Assembly: GCF_014287895.1 (NCBI RefSeq) | Contig: NZ_JACOPP010000003.1 | Span: 171,563 to 235,562 of the forward strand | Length of the DNA: 64,000 bases | Direction of reading: 5' to 3' | DNA from: Lawsonibacter hominis | GTDB lineage: Bacteria; Bacillota; Clostridia; Oscillospirales; Oscillospiraceae | In this document: piece by piece, positions 24,487-31,239 of the stretch | Position numbering within the stretch: position 1 is the stretch's first letter | Layout of the letters: each line of letters opens with the position of its first letter | Notes under the pieces: generated by a model | The model's input: the letters and a program-made list of their open reading frames with translations, nothing else | What the model was told of the DNA's origin: nothing | The model's database searches: none | Position numbers and translations under genes: made by a program

Positions 24487-25195
24487 ACACCTGTCCAAAT
24501 CCTTCGGCAGCCACCTGGTGCTGGACGATATCAGCGAGCACATCTCCCCCGGGGAAAAGGTGGTGGTCATCGGGCCTTCCGGCTCGGGCAAATCCACGTT
24601 CCTGCGCTGCCTCAACCTGCTGGAGACGCCCTCTGCCGGTACGATCACCTTCGGCGGCACCGAGATCACCGACCCTAAGACGGAGATCGACAAGGTGCGC
24701 CGCCAGATGGGGATGGTGTTCCAGCACTTCAATCTCTTTCCCAATATGACCATCCGCAGAAACATTACCCTGGCGCCGGTGCGCACCGGCCTTATGAAGC
24801 AGGGAGAAGCCGATGCGGAGGCGGTCAAGCTGCTGGAGCGCGTGGGGCTGGCGGACCGGGCGGATTCCTACCCGGCCCAGCTTTCCGGCGGGCAGAAGCA
24901 GCGGATCGCCATTGTCCGTGCCTTGGCCATGAAGCCGAAGCTGATGCTCTTTGACGAGCCCACTTCCGCCCTGGACCCCGAAATGGTGGGCGAGGTGCTG
25001 GAGGTCATGAAGGAGCTGGCCCGGGAGGGCATGACGATGGTGGTGGTCACCCATGAGATGGGCTTCGCCCGAGAGGTGGGCACCCGGGTCCTCTTTATGG
25101 ACGGCGGTAAGATTTTGGAACAGAACGAGCCGCAGGCCTTTTTCGCCAACCCCAGGGAGGAGCGGACGAAAGAGTTCCTGTCCAAGGTACTGTGA
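24473..25195 (+). CDS. Polar amino-acid ABC transporter ATPase
   Basis: 240 residues, GTG start with AAAGGAGG upstream. Walker A GPSGSGKST, Q loop MVFQHFNLFPNMT, signature LSGGQKQR, Walker B LMLFDEPTSALDP and H loop VTHEMGFAREV are all standard for GlnQ/HisP proteins. Translationally coupled to the permease. Confidence 0.94.
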   Translation: MIDVKHLSKSFGSHLVLDDISEHISPGEKVVVIGPSGSGKSTFLRCLNLLETPSAGTITFGGTEITDPKTEIDKVRRQMGMVFQHFNLFPNMTIRRNITLAPVRTGLMKQGEADAEAVKLLERVGLADRADSYPAQLSGGQKQRIAIVRALAMKPKLMLFDEPTSALDPEMVGEVLEVMKELAREGMTMVVVTHEMGFAREVGTRVLFMDGGKILEQNEPQAFFANPREERTKEFLSKVL

Positions 25196-25200
25196 ACGGC

Positions 25201-25253
25201 AAAAGGACCGATTTCCCACCAGCCCGCAAGCTGGTGGGAAATCGGTCCTTTTT
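25201..25253. terminator. Long terminator, usable in both directions
   Basis: A 23-bp perfect stem from AAAAGGACCGATTTCCC to its complement GGGAAATCGGTCCTTTT with a six-base loop and a T tail. It serves the ATPase gene and could also serve fakA from the other side. Confidence 0.92.
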
Positions 25254-25317
25254 GTGTGTTTGCCGGATTGGGCCGCGCCCGGGGCGGCTTTTGCAGCCGC
25301 GCTCCGGTCTCAACGGC

Positions 25318-26991
25318 TCATTCCGCCGAGATCATATAGTAGTAAACGGGCTGCCCGCCGGACAGCAGGGTGATCTCCGCATTGGGACAGGCGTCGGTGA
25401 AAAGCTTCAGCGCCTTCTGAGCGTCCTTTTCCGACACGTCCTCCCCATAAAAGATGTTGATAAATTCCGCATTCTGCTGGGGCTCGGCCTCCGCCAAACG
25501 GCGCAGGAGCTTATCCAGCTTCCGGTCGGTGCCGAAGAGCTGATGCTCGGTGAGGGCCAGATAGTCGCCCCGCTGGATGGCAAAACCGTCGAAATCGGAG
25601 TCCCGGGCGGCATAGGTGATCTCACTGGTGTGGACGCGGCCCAGCGCCTCGGTCATGGCGGCGGTATTGTCCTCCTCGGAACCCTCCGGGTCCATCACCA
25701 TCAGAGCGGAAATGCCCTGAGGCACCGTCTTGGTGGGCAGCACCACCACCCGCTTGCCCTCGGCCAGAGGGATGCACTGCTCGGCGGCCATGATGATATT
25801 CTTGTTGTTGGGCAGTACGTAGACGATTTCAGCCGGAGTGCGGTCGATCTCCCGCATGATATCTTCCGTGGAGGGGTTCATGGTCTGACCGCCGCTGATG
25901 ACGCCGTCGGCGCCCAGATCCCGGAAGACCTCCGCCAGGCCTGCGCCCGCCGCGACGGCCACCACGCCGTATCGCTTTTCCGGCGGGGCGACGTTCCGGC
26001 CTGCGTGGGAATGGTCGGCCTCCTCCAGGTCGTCGGTGCTCTGAATGTGCCGGCCGGCGGCCAGATCCTCCGCCTGGGTGCGCATGTTCTCGATCTTGGC
26101 CAGCTCCAGGGTACCGTACTTCTGGGCCTCCGTGAGGGCGGCGCCGGGGATGTCGGTATGGACATGCACCTTGAACGCATCGTCGTCCTCGCCGATGACC
26201 AGGCTGTCGCCAATGCTGTTGAGATAGGCCTGGAAGGCTTCCAGGCTTTTCCGGGTGGTTTTGCGGACGATGAACACCGTGTCGAAGGTAAAGGTGATCT
26301 CCTCGGCGGCAATGGCGGCGTAGTCGGTCTTCTGCTCGGGCTTGGCGTGGTCCCCGCTCTCCTCAGGCAGGGGCAGGCCGCGCATCGAGTCCAGCATCCC
26401 CTGAAGAATGACCAGAAACCCCTTGCCGCCGGCGTCTACGACCCCTGCCTTTTTCAGTACGGGGTTTTGGTTGATGGTGTTCTCCAGGGCGAGCTGGCCC
26501 TCCGCGATGGCGGCTTCCAGCACGGCCTCCGGGTCGTTGGGCGTGGCCCGCGCGGCGTCAGCCGCCCGGGCGGCGGCCAGGCGGGAGACGGTAAGGATCG
26601 TGCCCTCGGCGGGCTTCATCACCGCCTTGTAGGCGGCGGCCACGCCAAAGTCCAGGGCAATGGCCAGCTCGCGGCCGTCGATGACGTCCTTGTCCTTCAC
26701 GGCCTTGGCAAACCCCCGGAAAAGCAGGGAGAGGATGACGCCGGAATTGCCCCGGGCGCCCCGCAGCAGAGCGGAGGCGTTGGCGGCGGCGGCGTCTGAC
26801 ACCGTCTTGGGGTGCTTTTTGCGCAGTTCGGCAGCAGCGGTGGAGATGGTCAGGCTCATATTGGTGCCGGTATCCCCGTCGGGCACGGGGAAGACGTTGA
26901 GCTCGTTGATCTGCTGCTTTTGTAGATTGATGGAGGCCGCCGCGTGGATGATCGCCTGAGCAAACGACGCTCCGTCAATACACTCTCTCAT
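25318..26991 (-). CDS. fakA: Fatty acid kinase catalytic subunit FakA (DAK2/YloV family)
   Basis: 557 residues. The N-terminal DhaL-like kinase domain has INELNVFPVPDGDTGTNMS (metal-binding Asp38, Asp40) and RGARGNSGVI; a linker and the C-terminal domain (TVPQGISALMVMDPEGSEED and similar) complete the YloV layout. FakA phosphorylates exogenous fatty acids bound to FakB. ATG 26991 has AAGGAAGGA before it; further upstream sequence is noncoding. The Asp23 gene lies directly upstream, the arrangement known as yloU-yloV in Bacillus. No fakB is in the window. Confidence 0.9.
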   Translation of the reverse strand: MRECIDGASFAQAIIHAAASINLQKQQINELNVFPVPDGDTGTNMSLTISTAAAELRKKHPKTVSDAAAANASALLRGARGNSGVILSLLFRGFAKAVKDKDVIDGRELAIALDFGVAAAYKAVMKPAEGTILTVSRLAAARAADAARATPNDPEAVLEAAIAEGQLALENTINQNPVLKKAGVVDAGGKGFLVILQGMLDSMRGLPLPEESGDHAKPEQKTDYAAIAAEEITFTFDTVFIVRKTTRKSLEAFQAYLNSIGDSLVIGEDDDAFKVHVHTDIPGAALTEAQKYGTLELAKIENMRTQAEDLAAGRHIQSTDDLEEADHSHAGRNVAPPEKRYGVVAVAAGAGLAEVFRDLGADGVISGGQTMNPSTEDIMREIDRTPAEIVYVLPNNKNIIMAAEQCIPLAEGKRVVVLPTKTVPQGISALMVMDPEGSEEDNTAAMTEALGRVHTSEITYAARDSDFDGFAIQRGDYLALTEHQLFGTDRKLDKLLRRLAEAEPQQNAEFINIFYGEDVSEKDAQKALKLFTDACPNAEITLLSGGQPVYYYMISAE

Positions 26992-27026
26992 GTCTGTGTT
27001 CCTTCCTTTCGATGGCGGACCAGGGG

Positions 27027-27377
27027 TCAGCCGATGACCATGGAGTCGATGCACACGTCTACGTTGCGCACCTCGGCGCCGGTGGTACGGCTGACGATAT
27101 AGCGCACCTCGCTCATGATGGAGCGGCTGACCGCCATCAGATTGACGCCGTTGTCCACGATGATGTGCAGCTCAATGGAGACGGTGGCATCGTCGTTATA
27201 GGTCACCTTGACGCCCTTGGCCATGGACTCCCGCCGCAGCAGGTGGACCAGCCCGTCGGTTGCGGAGCGGATCGCCATCCCCTTGACGCCGTAGCAGTTG
27301 GTCGCCGCCGCGCCGGTGATGTGGGTAAACACCTCGCTGCTGATGGTAATCTCGCCCTTTTCAGTTTGCAGCTTCAT
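27027..27377 (-). CDS. Asp23/Gls24 family protein (YloU-like)
   Basis: 116 residues: KLQTEKGEITISSEVFTHIT, GVKGMAIRSATDG, then the beta-strand pair VKVTYNDDATVSIELHIIVD and DVCIDSMVIG. Family members are membrane-associated alkaline-shock or envelope-stress proteins in Firmicutes. It is the first gene of the fakA operon, 35 bases upstream of fakA. ATG 27377 follows GAAAGGACGGG. Confidence 0.9.
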   Translation of the reverse strand: MKLQTEKGEITISSEVFTHITGAAATNCYGVKGMAIRSATDGLVHLLRRESMAKGVKVTYNDDATVSIELHIIVDNGVNLMAVSRSIMSEVRYIVSRTTGAEVRNVDVCIDSMVIG

Positions 27378-27451
27378 GGAATCCCGTCCTTTCTGGGAAA
27401 ATGCAAGCAGGCCGCCGCGAAGACGGCCGATTTCTTTTCATTCGTTTCTAT

Positions 27452-27480
27452 ATTGTATTCTATTTTCATGCAAATTACAA
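27452..27480 (-). promoter_or_regulatory. Promoter of the asp23-fakA operon
   Basis: Reverse strand TTGTAA, 17 bases, TACAAT. The 75-base leader has a GGCCGTCTTCGCGGCGGCC hairpin. Confidence 0.7.
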
Positions 27481-27514
27481 GGGAAAAAAGTTTCAAGAAA
27501 GTAGGGCGGCGCAC

Positions 27515-27543
27515 TTGTATTTTGGGAAAGAAACGTGTAAACT
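27515..27543 (+). promoter_or_regulatory. Promoter of the small membrane protein gene
   Basis: TTGTAT, 17 bases, TAAACT, about 50 bases before ATG 27594 and divergent from the asp23 promoter. Confidence 0.65.
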
Positions 27544-27593
27544 GTGGATAGCAATGGATCAGCAGCAAAAACGGTAAGGAGGCTGCCTGCACG

Positions 27594-27785
27594 ATGAAAA
27601 AGTTTTTTTGCGGTGTGGTGAAGTTTTTCACCATTCTCACCATCCTGGCCGCTCTGGCCTACACTGTGGTTCTCTATTGGGATAAGATCGTCGATTTCGT
27701 CGACCGTGTGAAGGGGCTGTTGGCAGAGAAGAAGCTCTGCTGCTGCCATGACGAGACGGACGACTACGCCGATTGGGACGAGTAA
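27594..27785 (+). CDS. Small single-span membrane protein, unknown
   Basis: 63 residues: a short basic N-terminus, one membrane helix (FFTILTILAALAYTVVLYW), an amphipathic stretch (DKIVDFVDRVKGLLAEKK), then a CCC-H motif and an acidic tail (DETDDYADWDE). AAGGAGG precedes the start, and promoter and terminator enclose it. I recognise no named family. The three adjacent cysteines at the end of the helix could be modified or bind metal. Confidence 0.75.
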   Translation: MKKFFCGVVKFFTILTILAALAYTVVLYWDKIVDFVDRVKGLLAEKKLCCCHDETDDYADWDE

Positions 27786-27799
27786 GGCGAAAACCGGTC

Positions 27800-27833
27800 A
27801 GCCGGGCCTGCGAACGCGGACCCGGCTCTTTTT
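27800..27833 (+). terminator. Terminator after the small membrane protein
   Basis: AGCCGGG (27800-27806) with CCCGGCT (27821-27827), then CTTTTT. Confidence 0.8.
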
Positions 27834-27875
27834 CGCGCCCGTTCCTGATGTTTTTCTTACAATGATGCGCCTGGC

Positions 27876-27905
27876 TTGACCTGCCTGCGGCAGATTGGTT
27901 ATAAT
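27876..27905 (+). promoter_or_regulatory. Promoter of the response regulator gene
   Basis: TTGACC, 18 bases, TATAAT. Confidence 0.75.
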
Positions 27906-27993
27906 AGCACTGATGGCAAAGTACGCCGGCTGAAGCAACCGCTTTGCAGAGTTGCCGCGGCACACTGGAATACCGCTGAAAGGGGAGCGTGCC

Positions 27994-28689
27994 ATGGATG
28001 CCAATATCCTGGTTGTAGACGACGAGCCGGAGATCGCCGATCTGGTGGAGGTCTACCTGAAAAGCGAGGGGTGCACCGTCTTCAAATGCGGCACGGGCAC
28101 CGAAGCGCTGGCCTGCGTGGCCCGCGAGCGGCTGGATCTGGCCATTCTGGACGTGATGCTGCCCGATATCAGCGGCTTTACCCTGTGCGGGGAGATCCGC
28201 AAGGAGCACCACTTTCCGGTGCTTATGCTCACCGCCAAGGTGGATGATATGGACAAGATCACAGGGCTGACCATCGGCGCGGACGACTACATCACCAAAC
28301 CCTTCAATCCTCTGGAATTGGTGGCCCGGGTGAAGGCGCAGCTGCGGCGCTATACCCGCTATAACGAGGCGGACAAGTCCTCCGAGAGCCGGGACCTGAT
28401 CGATTTCAACGGCCTGGTCATCAATCGGGGCACGCATGAGTGCCAGCTCTACGACCGGGAGCTGAATCTGACGCCCATTGAGTTTGACATCCTATGGATG
28501 CTGTGTGAAAACCGGGGACAGGTCATCTCCGCCGAGCGCCTGTTTGAGACGGTATGGGGAGAGAAGTATCTGGACCGGAACAATACCGTTATGGTACACA
28601 TCCGCCGTTTGCGGGAGAAAATGGGCGAGCCCAGCCGGAATCCCCGGTTCATCAAAACGGTATGGGGCGTGGGGTATAAAATCGACTGA
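27994..28689 (+). CDS. OmpR/PhoB-type response regulator, orphan
   Basis: 231 residues. Receiver domain with Asp9/Asp10, phospho-acceptor Asp53 (LAILDVMLPD), LTAK switch and KPFNPLEL; then a winged-helix output domain (LTPIEFDILWMLCENRGQVIS, ... NTVMVHIRRLREKMGE). Closest by eye to VanR-type regulators. ATG 27994 follows AAAGGGGAG. No histidine kinase lies next to it; tRNA genes follow. The partner kinase must be elsewhere. Confidence 0.92.
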   Translation: MDANILVVDDEPEIADLVEVYLKSEGCTVFKCGTGTEALACVARERLDLAILDVMLPDISGFTLCGEIRKEHHFPVLMLTAKVDDMDKITGLTIGADDYITKPFNPLELVARVKAQLRRYTRYNEADKSSESRDLIDFNGLVINRGTHECQLYDRELNLTPIEFDILWMLCENRGQVISAERLFETVWGEKYLDRNNTVMVHIRRLREKMGEPSRNPRFIKTVWGVGYKID

Positions 28690-28706
28690 TTTTCCGTAAA
28701 AAAAGA

Positions 28707-28735
28707 TTGACAAGCCGGGACAAATCGGGTATACT
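28707..28735 (+). promoter_or_regulatory. Promoter of the tRNA cluster
   Basis: TTGACA, 17 bases, TATACT, a near-consensus strong promoter 30 bases before tRNA-Met. Confidence 0.88.
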
Positions 28736-28766
28736 AACTCTTGCCCTGTGTGGCAGGGCCTGACAA

Positions 28767-28843
28767 GGCGGCATAGCTCAGTTGGCTAGAGCATGCGGTT
28801 CATACCCGCAGTGTCCCCGGTTCAAATCCAGGTGCCGCTACCA
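28767..28843 (+). tRNA. tRNA-Met (CAT)
   Basis: Full cloverleaf with encoded CCA. Anticodon loop TTCATAC gives CAT. The anticodon stem (TGCGG/CCGCA) lacks the three G-C pairs of initiators, so it is the elongator type. The T stem CCCGG/CCAGG has one C-A mismatch at its centre, and the first acceptor pair is G-U. Confidence 0.93.
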
Positions 28844-28845
28844 GA

Positions 28846-28875
28846 CCCAAAAGACGGCACGTGCCGTCTTTTGGG
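28846..28875 (+). other. Perfect 30-base palindrome between tRNA-Met and tRNA-Glu
   Basis: CCCAAAAGACGGCAC joined directly to GTGCCGTCTTTTGGG. Likely an RNA processing or partial termination hairpin within the tRNA transcript. Confidence 0.75.
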
Positions 28876-28916
28876 ACTTTCCTTCGGGAAGGGACCCCGG
28901 CCCGCTTGGGCAACAT

Positions 28917-28991
28917 GGCCCGTTGGTCAAGTGGTTAAGACACCGCCCTTTCACGGCGGTAACACGAGTTCGAGTCTCGTACGGGTCACCA
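28917..28991 (+). tRNA. tRNA-Glu (TTC)
   Basis: 75 bases with encoded CCA. Anticodon stem CCGCC/GGCGG around loop CTTTCAC; acceptor GGCCCGT with ACGGGTC. Confidence 0.95.
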
Positions 28992-28996
28992 AATAT

Positions 28997-29072
28997 GGAG
29001 GCGTAGCTCAGCCGGTAGAGCACTTGCTTCACACGCAAGGGGTCACAGATTCGAGTTCTGTCGTCTCCACCA
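28997..29072 (+). tRNA. tRNA-Val (CAC)
   Basis: 76 bases with encoded CCA, five bases after tRNA-Glu. Anticodon stem CTTGC/GCAAG around TTCACAC; acceptor GGAGGCG with CGTCTCC. Confidence 0.95.
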
Positions 29073-29109
29073 AAAAAGAAGACACGCTGGAAGCGTGTCT
29101 TCTTTTTTT
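29073..29109 (+). terminator. Terminator of the tRNA cluster
   Basis: AGAAGACACGCT, loop GGA, AGCGTGTCTTCT followed by T residues. Confidence 0.92.
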
Positions 29110-29270
29110 ACGCGCCTGCCGCGGTTCCATGGGATAGCACAGGGCAGAGCCGTGCCGCCCACACGCCTGCGCCGCGACAGGATCGGCGCCGGTGGAATGG
29201 ATGAGGACCGCTTCAAAGGCTGCAAGATCTGGAGGAGGCCCCTCGAAATCCGGCTGAAATTGTGGGATGA

Positions 29271-29319
29271 GGCAGGGCCGCAGAGGACGGGATCCCATCC
29301 CGTCCTCTGCGGCCCTGCC
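29271..29319. repeat. Perfect 23-bp stem-loop palindrome
   Basis: 29271-29293 is the exact reverse complement of 29297-29319 (arms begin GGCAGGGCCGCAGAGGACGG), loop of three bases. It sits in a 270-base gap between two tRNA transcripts that otherwise holds no gene. No T run follows on either side, so it is not a plain terminator. Confidence 0.85.
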
Positions 29320-29338
29320 CTGCTTGAACAGCATTTGC

Positions 29339-29373
29339 AAAAAGCTCTGGAACCCATATGGTTCCAGAGCTTT
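29339..29373 (-). terminator. Terminator of tRNA-Val (GAC)
   Basis: Reverse strand AAAGCTCTGGAAC, short loop, GTTCCAGAGCTTTTT. Confidence 0.85.
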
Positions 29374-29377
29374 GATC

Positions 29378-29453
29378 TGGTGGACGATACAGGACTTGAA
29401 CCTGTGACCTCCCGCACGTCAAGCGGATGCTCTACCAGCTGAGCTAATCGTCC
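29378..29453 (-). tRNA. tRNA-Val (GAC)
   Basis: 76 bases with encoded CCA on the reverse strand. Anticodon loop TTGACGT gives GAC; acceptor GGACGAT with ATCGTCC. It matches the GTC codon placed in the specifier position of the valS T-box leader at 47 kb. Confidence 0.94.
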
Positions 29454-29467
29454 AGACAGCGAAGATT

Positions 29468-29496
29468 ATTATATCCGCAACAGGACGACTTGTCAA
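29468..29496 (-). promoter_or_regulatory. Promoter of tRNA-Val (GAC)
   Basis: Reverse strand TTGACA, 17 bases, TATAAT: a full consensus promoter 15 bases before the tRNA. Confidence 0.93.
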
Positions 29497-29536
29497 TACT
29501 TTTTTCCGAATTCCTCTTTTAAAGAGTGAAGGAAAC

Positions 29537-29545
29537 TGCTATACT
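29537..29545 (+). promoter_or_regulatory. Extended -10 promoter of the esterase/SDR pair
   Basis: TGCTATACT with a weak T-rich -35 region. Confidence 0.5.
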
Positions 29546-29592
29546 GGAGCAAAGGGAGAAAGCTGGCGAACGGAGAAAAAGGAGCGGGAGAT

Positions 29593-30381
29593 ATGCTGTA
29601 CCGGGAATTTGGCCCCGCAGAGCTGCATCCGGGGCTGACGGCGGGGGAAGGAGTCCGGCTGCGGGCCTATTGCCGGGAACACACCGGCCTGTTGGCCGAT
29701 GACGGCAAGCGCTGGGCGGTGCTTATCCTCCCGGGCGGGGCCTACCGGCGCCTGGCGCCCGCGGAGTCCGAGCCCGTGGCGCTGGCCTTCTTGGCGGCGG
29801 GGATCCAAGCCTTTGTATTGGATTACAGTGTGCTGCCCAGACGCTGGCCCCAGCCTCTGCTGGAGACGGCCGCAGCGGTGGCCTTCCTTCGCTCGCATGC
29901 GGCGGAGTACGGCTTTCGTGCCGACCGGGTGGCTGTATGCGGTTTTTCGGCAGGCGGACATCTGGCAGGATATCTGTCGGGCCGTTGGGAGGATCCGGCG
30001 ATCGGAGCGGCGCTGGGCCTGACGCCGGATCAGGTGCGGCCTGACGCGGCGGTTTTGGGCTATCCGGTGGTCCACCTGGCGGCGCTGCTGGAGGAGATCG
30101 GAGCGCCGGAGGCGCTGCGGCTGGACCGGCAGGTCCGGCCGGGCCACCCGCCCGTCTTTTTGTGGGCCACTGTGCGGGATGCGACCGTCCCGGTGGAAAA
30201 TACGCTGGATTATGCCCGCGCGCTGCGGGCGGCGGAGGTGCCCTTTGAGCTGCATCTCTTTGCGGACGGGCCGCATGCCATGGGGCTGGCCGACCGGGAG
30301 AGCGCCCGGGACGAGGATCACTGCAATGCCCACGCAGCTGCATGGCATCCCCTGTGCGTGGACTGGCTGAAAGGACGATAA
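29593..30381 (+). CDS. Alpha/beta-hydrolase, esterase type
   Basis: 262 residues. Oxyanion motif LILPGGAYRRLAP, nucleophile Ser119 in GFSAGG, acid Asp196 (RDATVPVEN) and base His228 (DGPHAMG), the arrangement of small acetyl-xylan or carbohydrate esterases (BD-FAE/Aes type). No signal peptide, so it acts inside the cell on imported acylated substrates. GGAGCGGGAG precedes ATG 29593. The SDR gene starts four bases after its stop. Confidence 0.85.
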   Translation: MLYREFGPAELHPGLTAGEGVRLRAYCREHTGLLADDGKRWAVLILPGGAYRRLAPAESEPVALAFLAAGIQAFVLDYSVLPRRWPQPLLETAAAVAFLRSHAAEYGFRADRVAVCGFSAGGHLAGYLSGRWEDPAIGAALGLTPDQVRPDAAVLGYPVVHLAALLEEIGAPEALRLDRQVRPGHPPVFLWATVRDATVPVENTLDYARALRAAEVPFELHLFADGPHAMGLADRESARDEDHCNAHAAAWHPLCVDWLKGR

Positions 30382-30385
30382 CAAA

Positions 30386-31108
30386 ATGGGACAAAAGGTC
30401 GTTCTTATTACCGGTGGCAGTCGCGGCATCGGCGCGGCCTGTGTCCGGCGCTTTGCCGCGGACGGGTGCCGGGTGGTCATAAACTACCGCGGCTCCCGGG
30501 GCCAGGCAGAGGCTCTGGCGGCCCAGGTCGGGGGACTGGCCCTTCAGGCCGACGTGGCCGACCCGGTCCAGGTACAAGATATGGTTGACAATGTGTTAGA
30601 TAAATTTTGTCAACTTGACATTCTGGTATGCAATGCCGGAATCTCCCAGCAGAAACTGTTTGGCGATTTGACTGACGCCGACTGGCGGCGGATGTTCGCC
30701 GTAAATGTGGATGGGGTCTTCCACAGCATCCGGGCCGTGCTTCCCCACTTCATCCACCGGAAGGCGGGGCGCATCGTGACGGTATCCTCCATGTGGGGGC
30801 AGGTGGGGGGCTCCTGCGAGGCGGCCTATTCCGCTTCCAAGGCGGCGGTCATCGGCCTGACAAAGGCTCTGGCCAAGGAGCTGGGCCCCTCGGGCATCAC
30901 GGTCAACTGCGTGGCCCCGGGGGTCATTGATACCGAAATGAACGCCCGCCTGGATGCCGGGACGCTGGCGGCGCTGGCGGAGGAGACCCCGCTGGGGACC
31001 ATCGGCACGCCGGAGGACGTGGCGCAGTCGGTCTGTTTTCTGGCCTCTGACGCCGCCCGGTTCATTACCGGACAGGTGCTGGCGCCGAACGGCGGGCTGG
31101 TAATTTAG
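30386..31108 (+). CDS. Short-chain dehydrogenase/reductase (FabG-like)
   Basis: 240 residues. Cofactor loop TGGSRGIG, NAG at 83-85, catalytic Ser135, Tyr148 and Lys152 (YSASK). Overall similar to 3-oxoacyl-ACP reductases but placed with an esterase rather than in a fatty-acid cluster, so a sugar or keto-acid substrate is equally possible. Codons 67-84 are unusually AT-rich for this gene (GTT, AAT, TTA, GAT, AAA, TTT, TGT, CAA) and hide a perfect palindrome. Confidence 0.88.
   Translation: MGQKVVLITGGSRGIGAACVRRFAADGCRVVINYRGSRGQAEALAAQVGGLALQADVADPVQVQDMVDNVLDKFCQLDILVCNAGISQQKLFGDLTDADWRRMFAVNVDGVFHSIRAVLPHFIHRKAGRIVTVSSMWGQVGGSCEAAYSASKAAVIGLTKALAKELGPSGITVNCVAPGVIDTEMNARLDAGTLAALAEETPLGTIGTPEDVAQSVCFLASDAARFITGQVLAPNGGLVI
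30584..30614. promoter_or_regulatory. Operator-like palindrome inside the SDR gene
   Basis: GTTGACAA, 15 bases, TTGTCAAC. The same half-site occurs at the liv promoter about 600 bp downstream. The surrounding 45 bases are AT-rich in a GC-rich gene, which suggests selection on the DNA itself. Confidence 0.45.
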
Positions 31109-31139
31109 ACCGGCGCGTTTTAAAATTGTCGATATCTCC

Positions 31140-31172
31140 CACAATGGCTGTCCGCATTGGACGGCCATTGTG
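31140..31172 (+). terminator. Hairpin after the SDR gene
   Basis: CACAATGGCTGTCC with GGACGGCCATTGTG around five bases; weak T tail (CATTTTA). Confidence 0.65.
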
Positions 31173-31182
31173 CATTTTAGCG

Positions 31183-31219
31183 GTTGACAATTTTGCTGTG
31201 GGAAGATATAATTGTCAAC
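31183..31219 (+). promoter_or_regulatory. liv operon promoter with overlapping inverted repeat
   Basis: TTGACA (31184-31189), 17 bases, TATAAT (31207-31212), a consensus promoter. GTTGACAAT at 31183-31191 and ATTGTCAAC at 31211-31219 are perfect inverted copies that cover the -35 and the end of the -10, the placement of a repressor site. Confidence 0.82.
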
Positions 31220-31239
31220 AACCTTAAAGGAGGTAATGA

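Noticed and set aside
28782..29442. Several short frames overlapping the tRNA genes
   Set aside because: They translate tRNA sequence, giving the familiar false peptides seen in many annotations.
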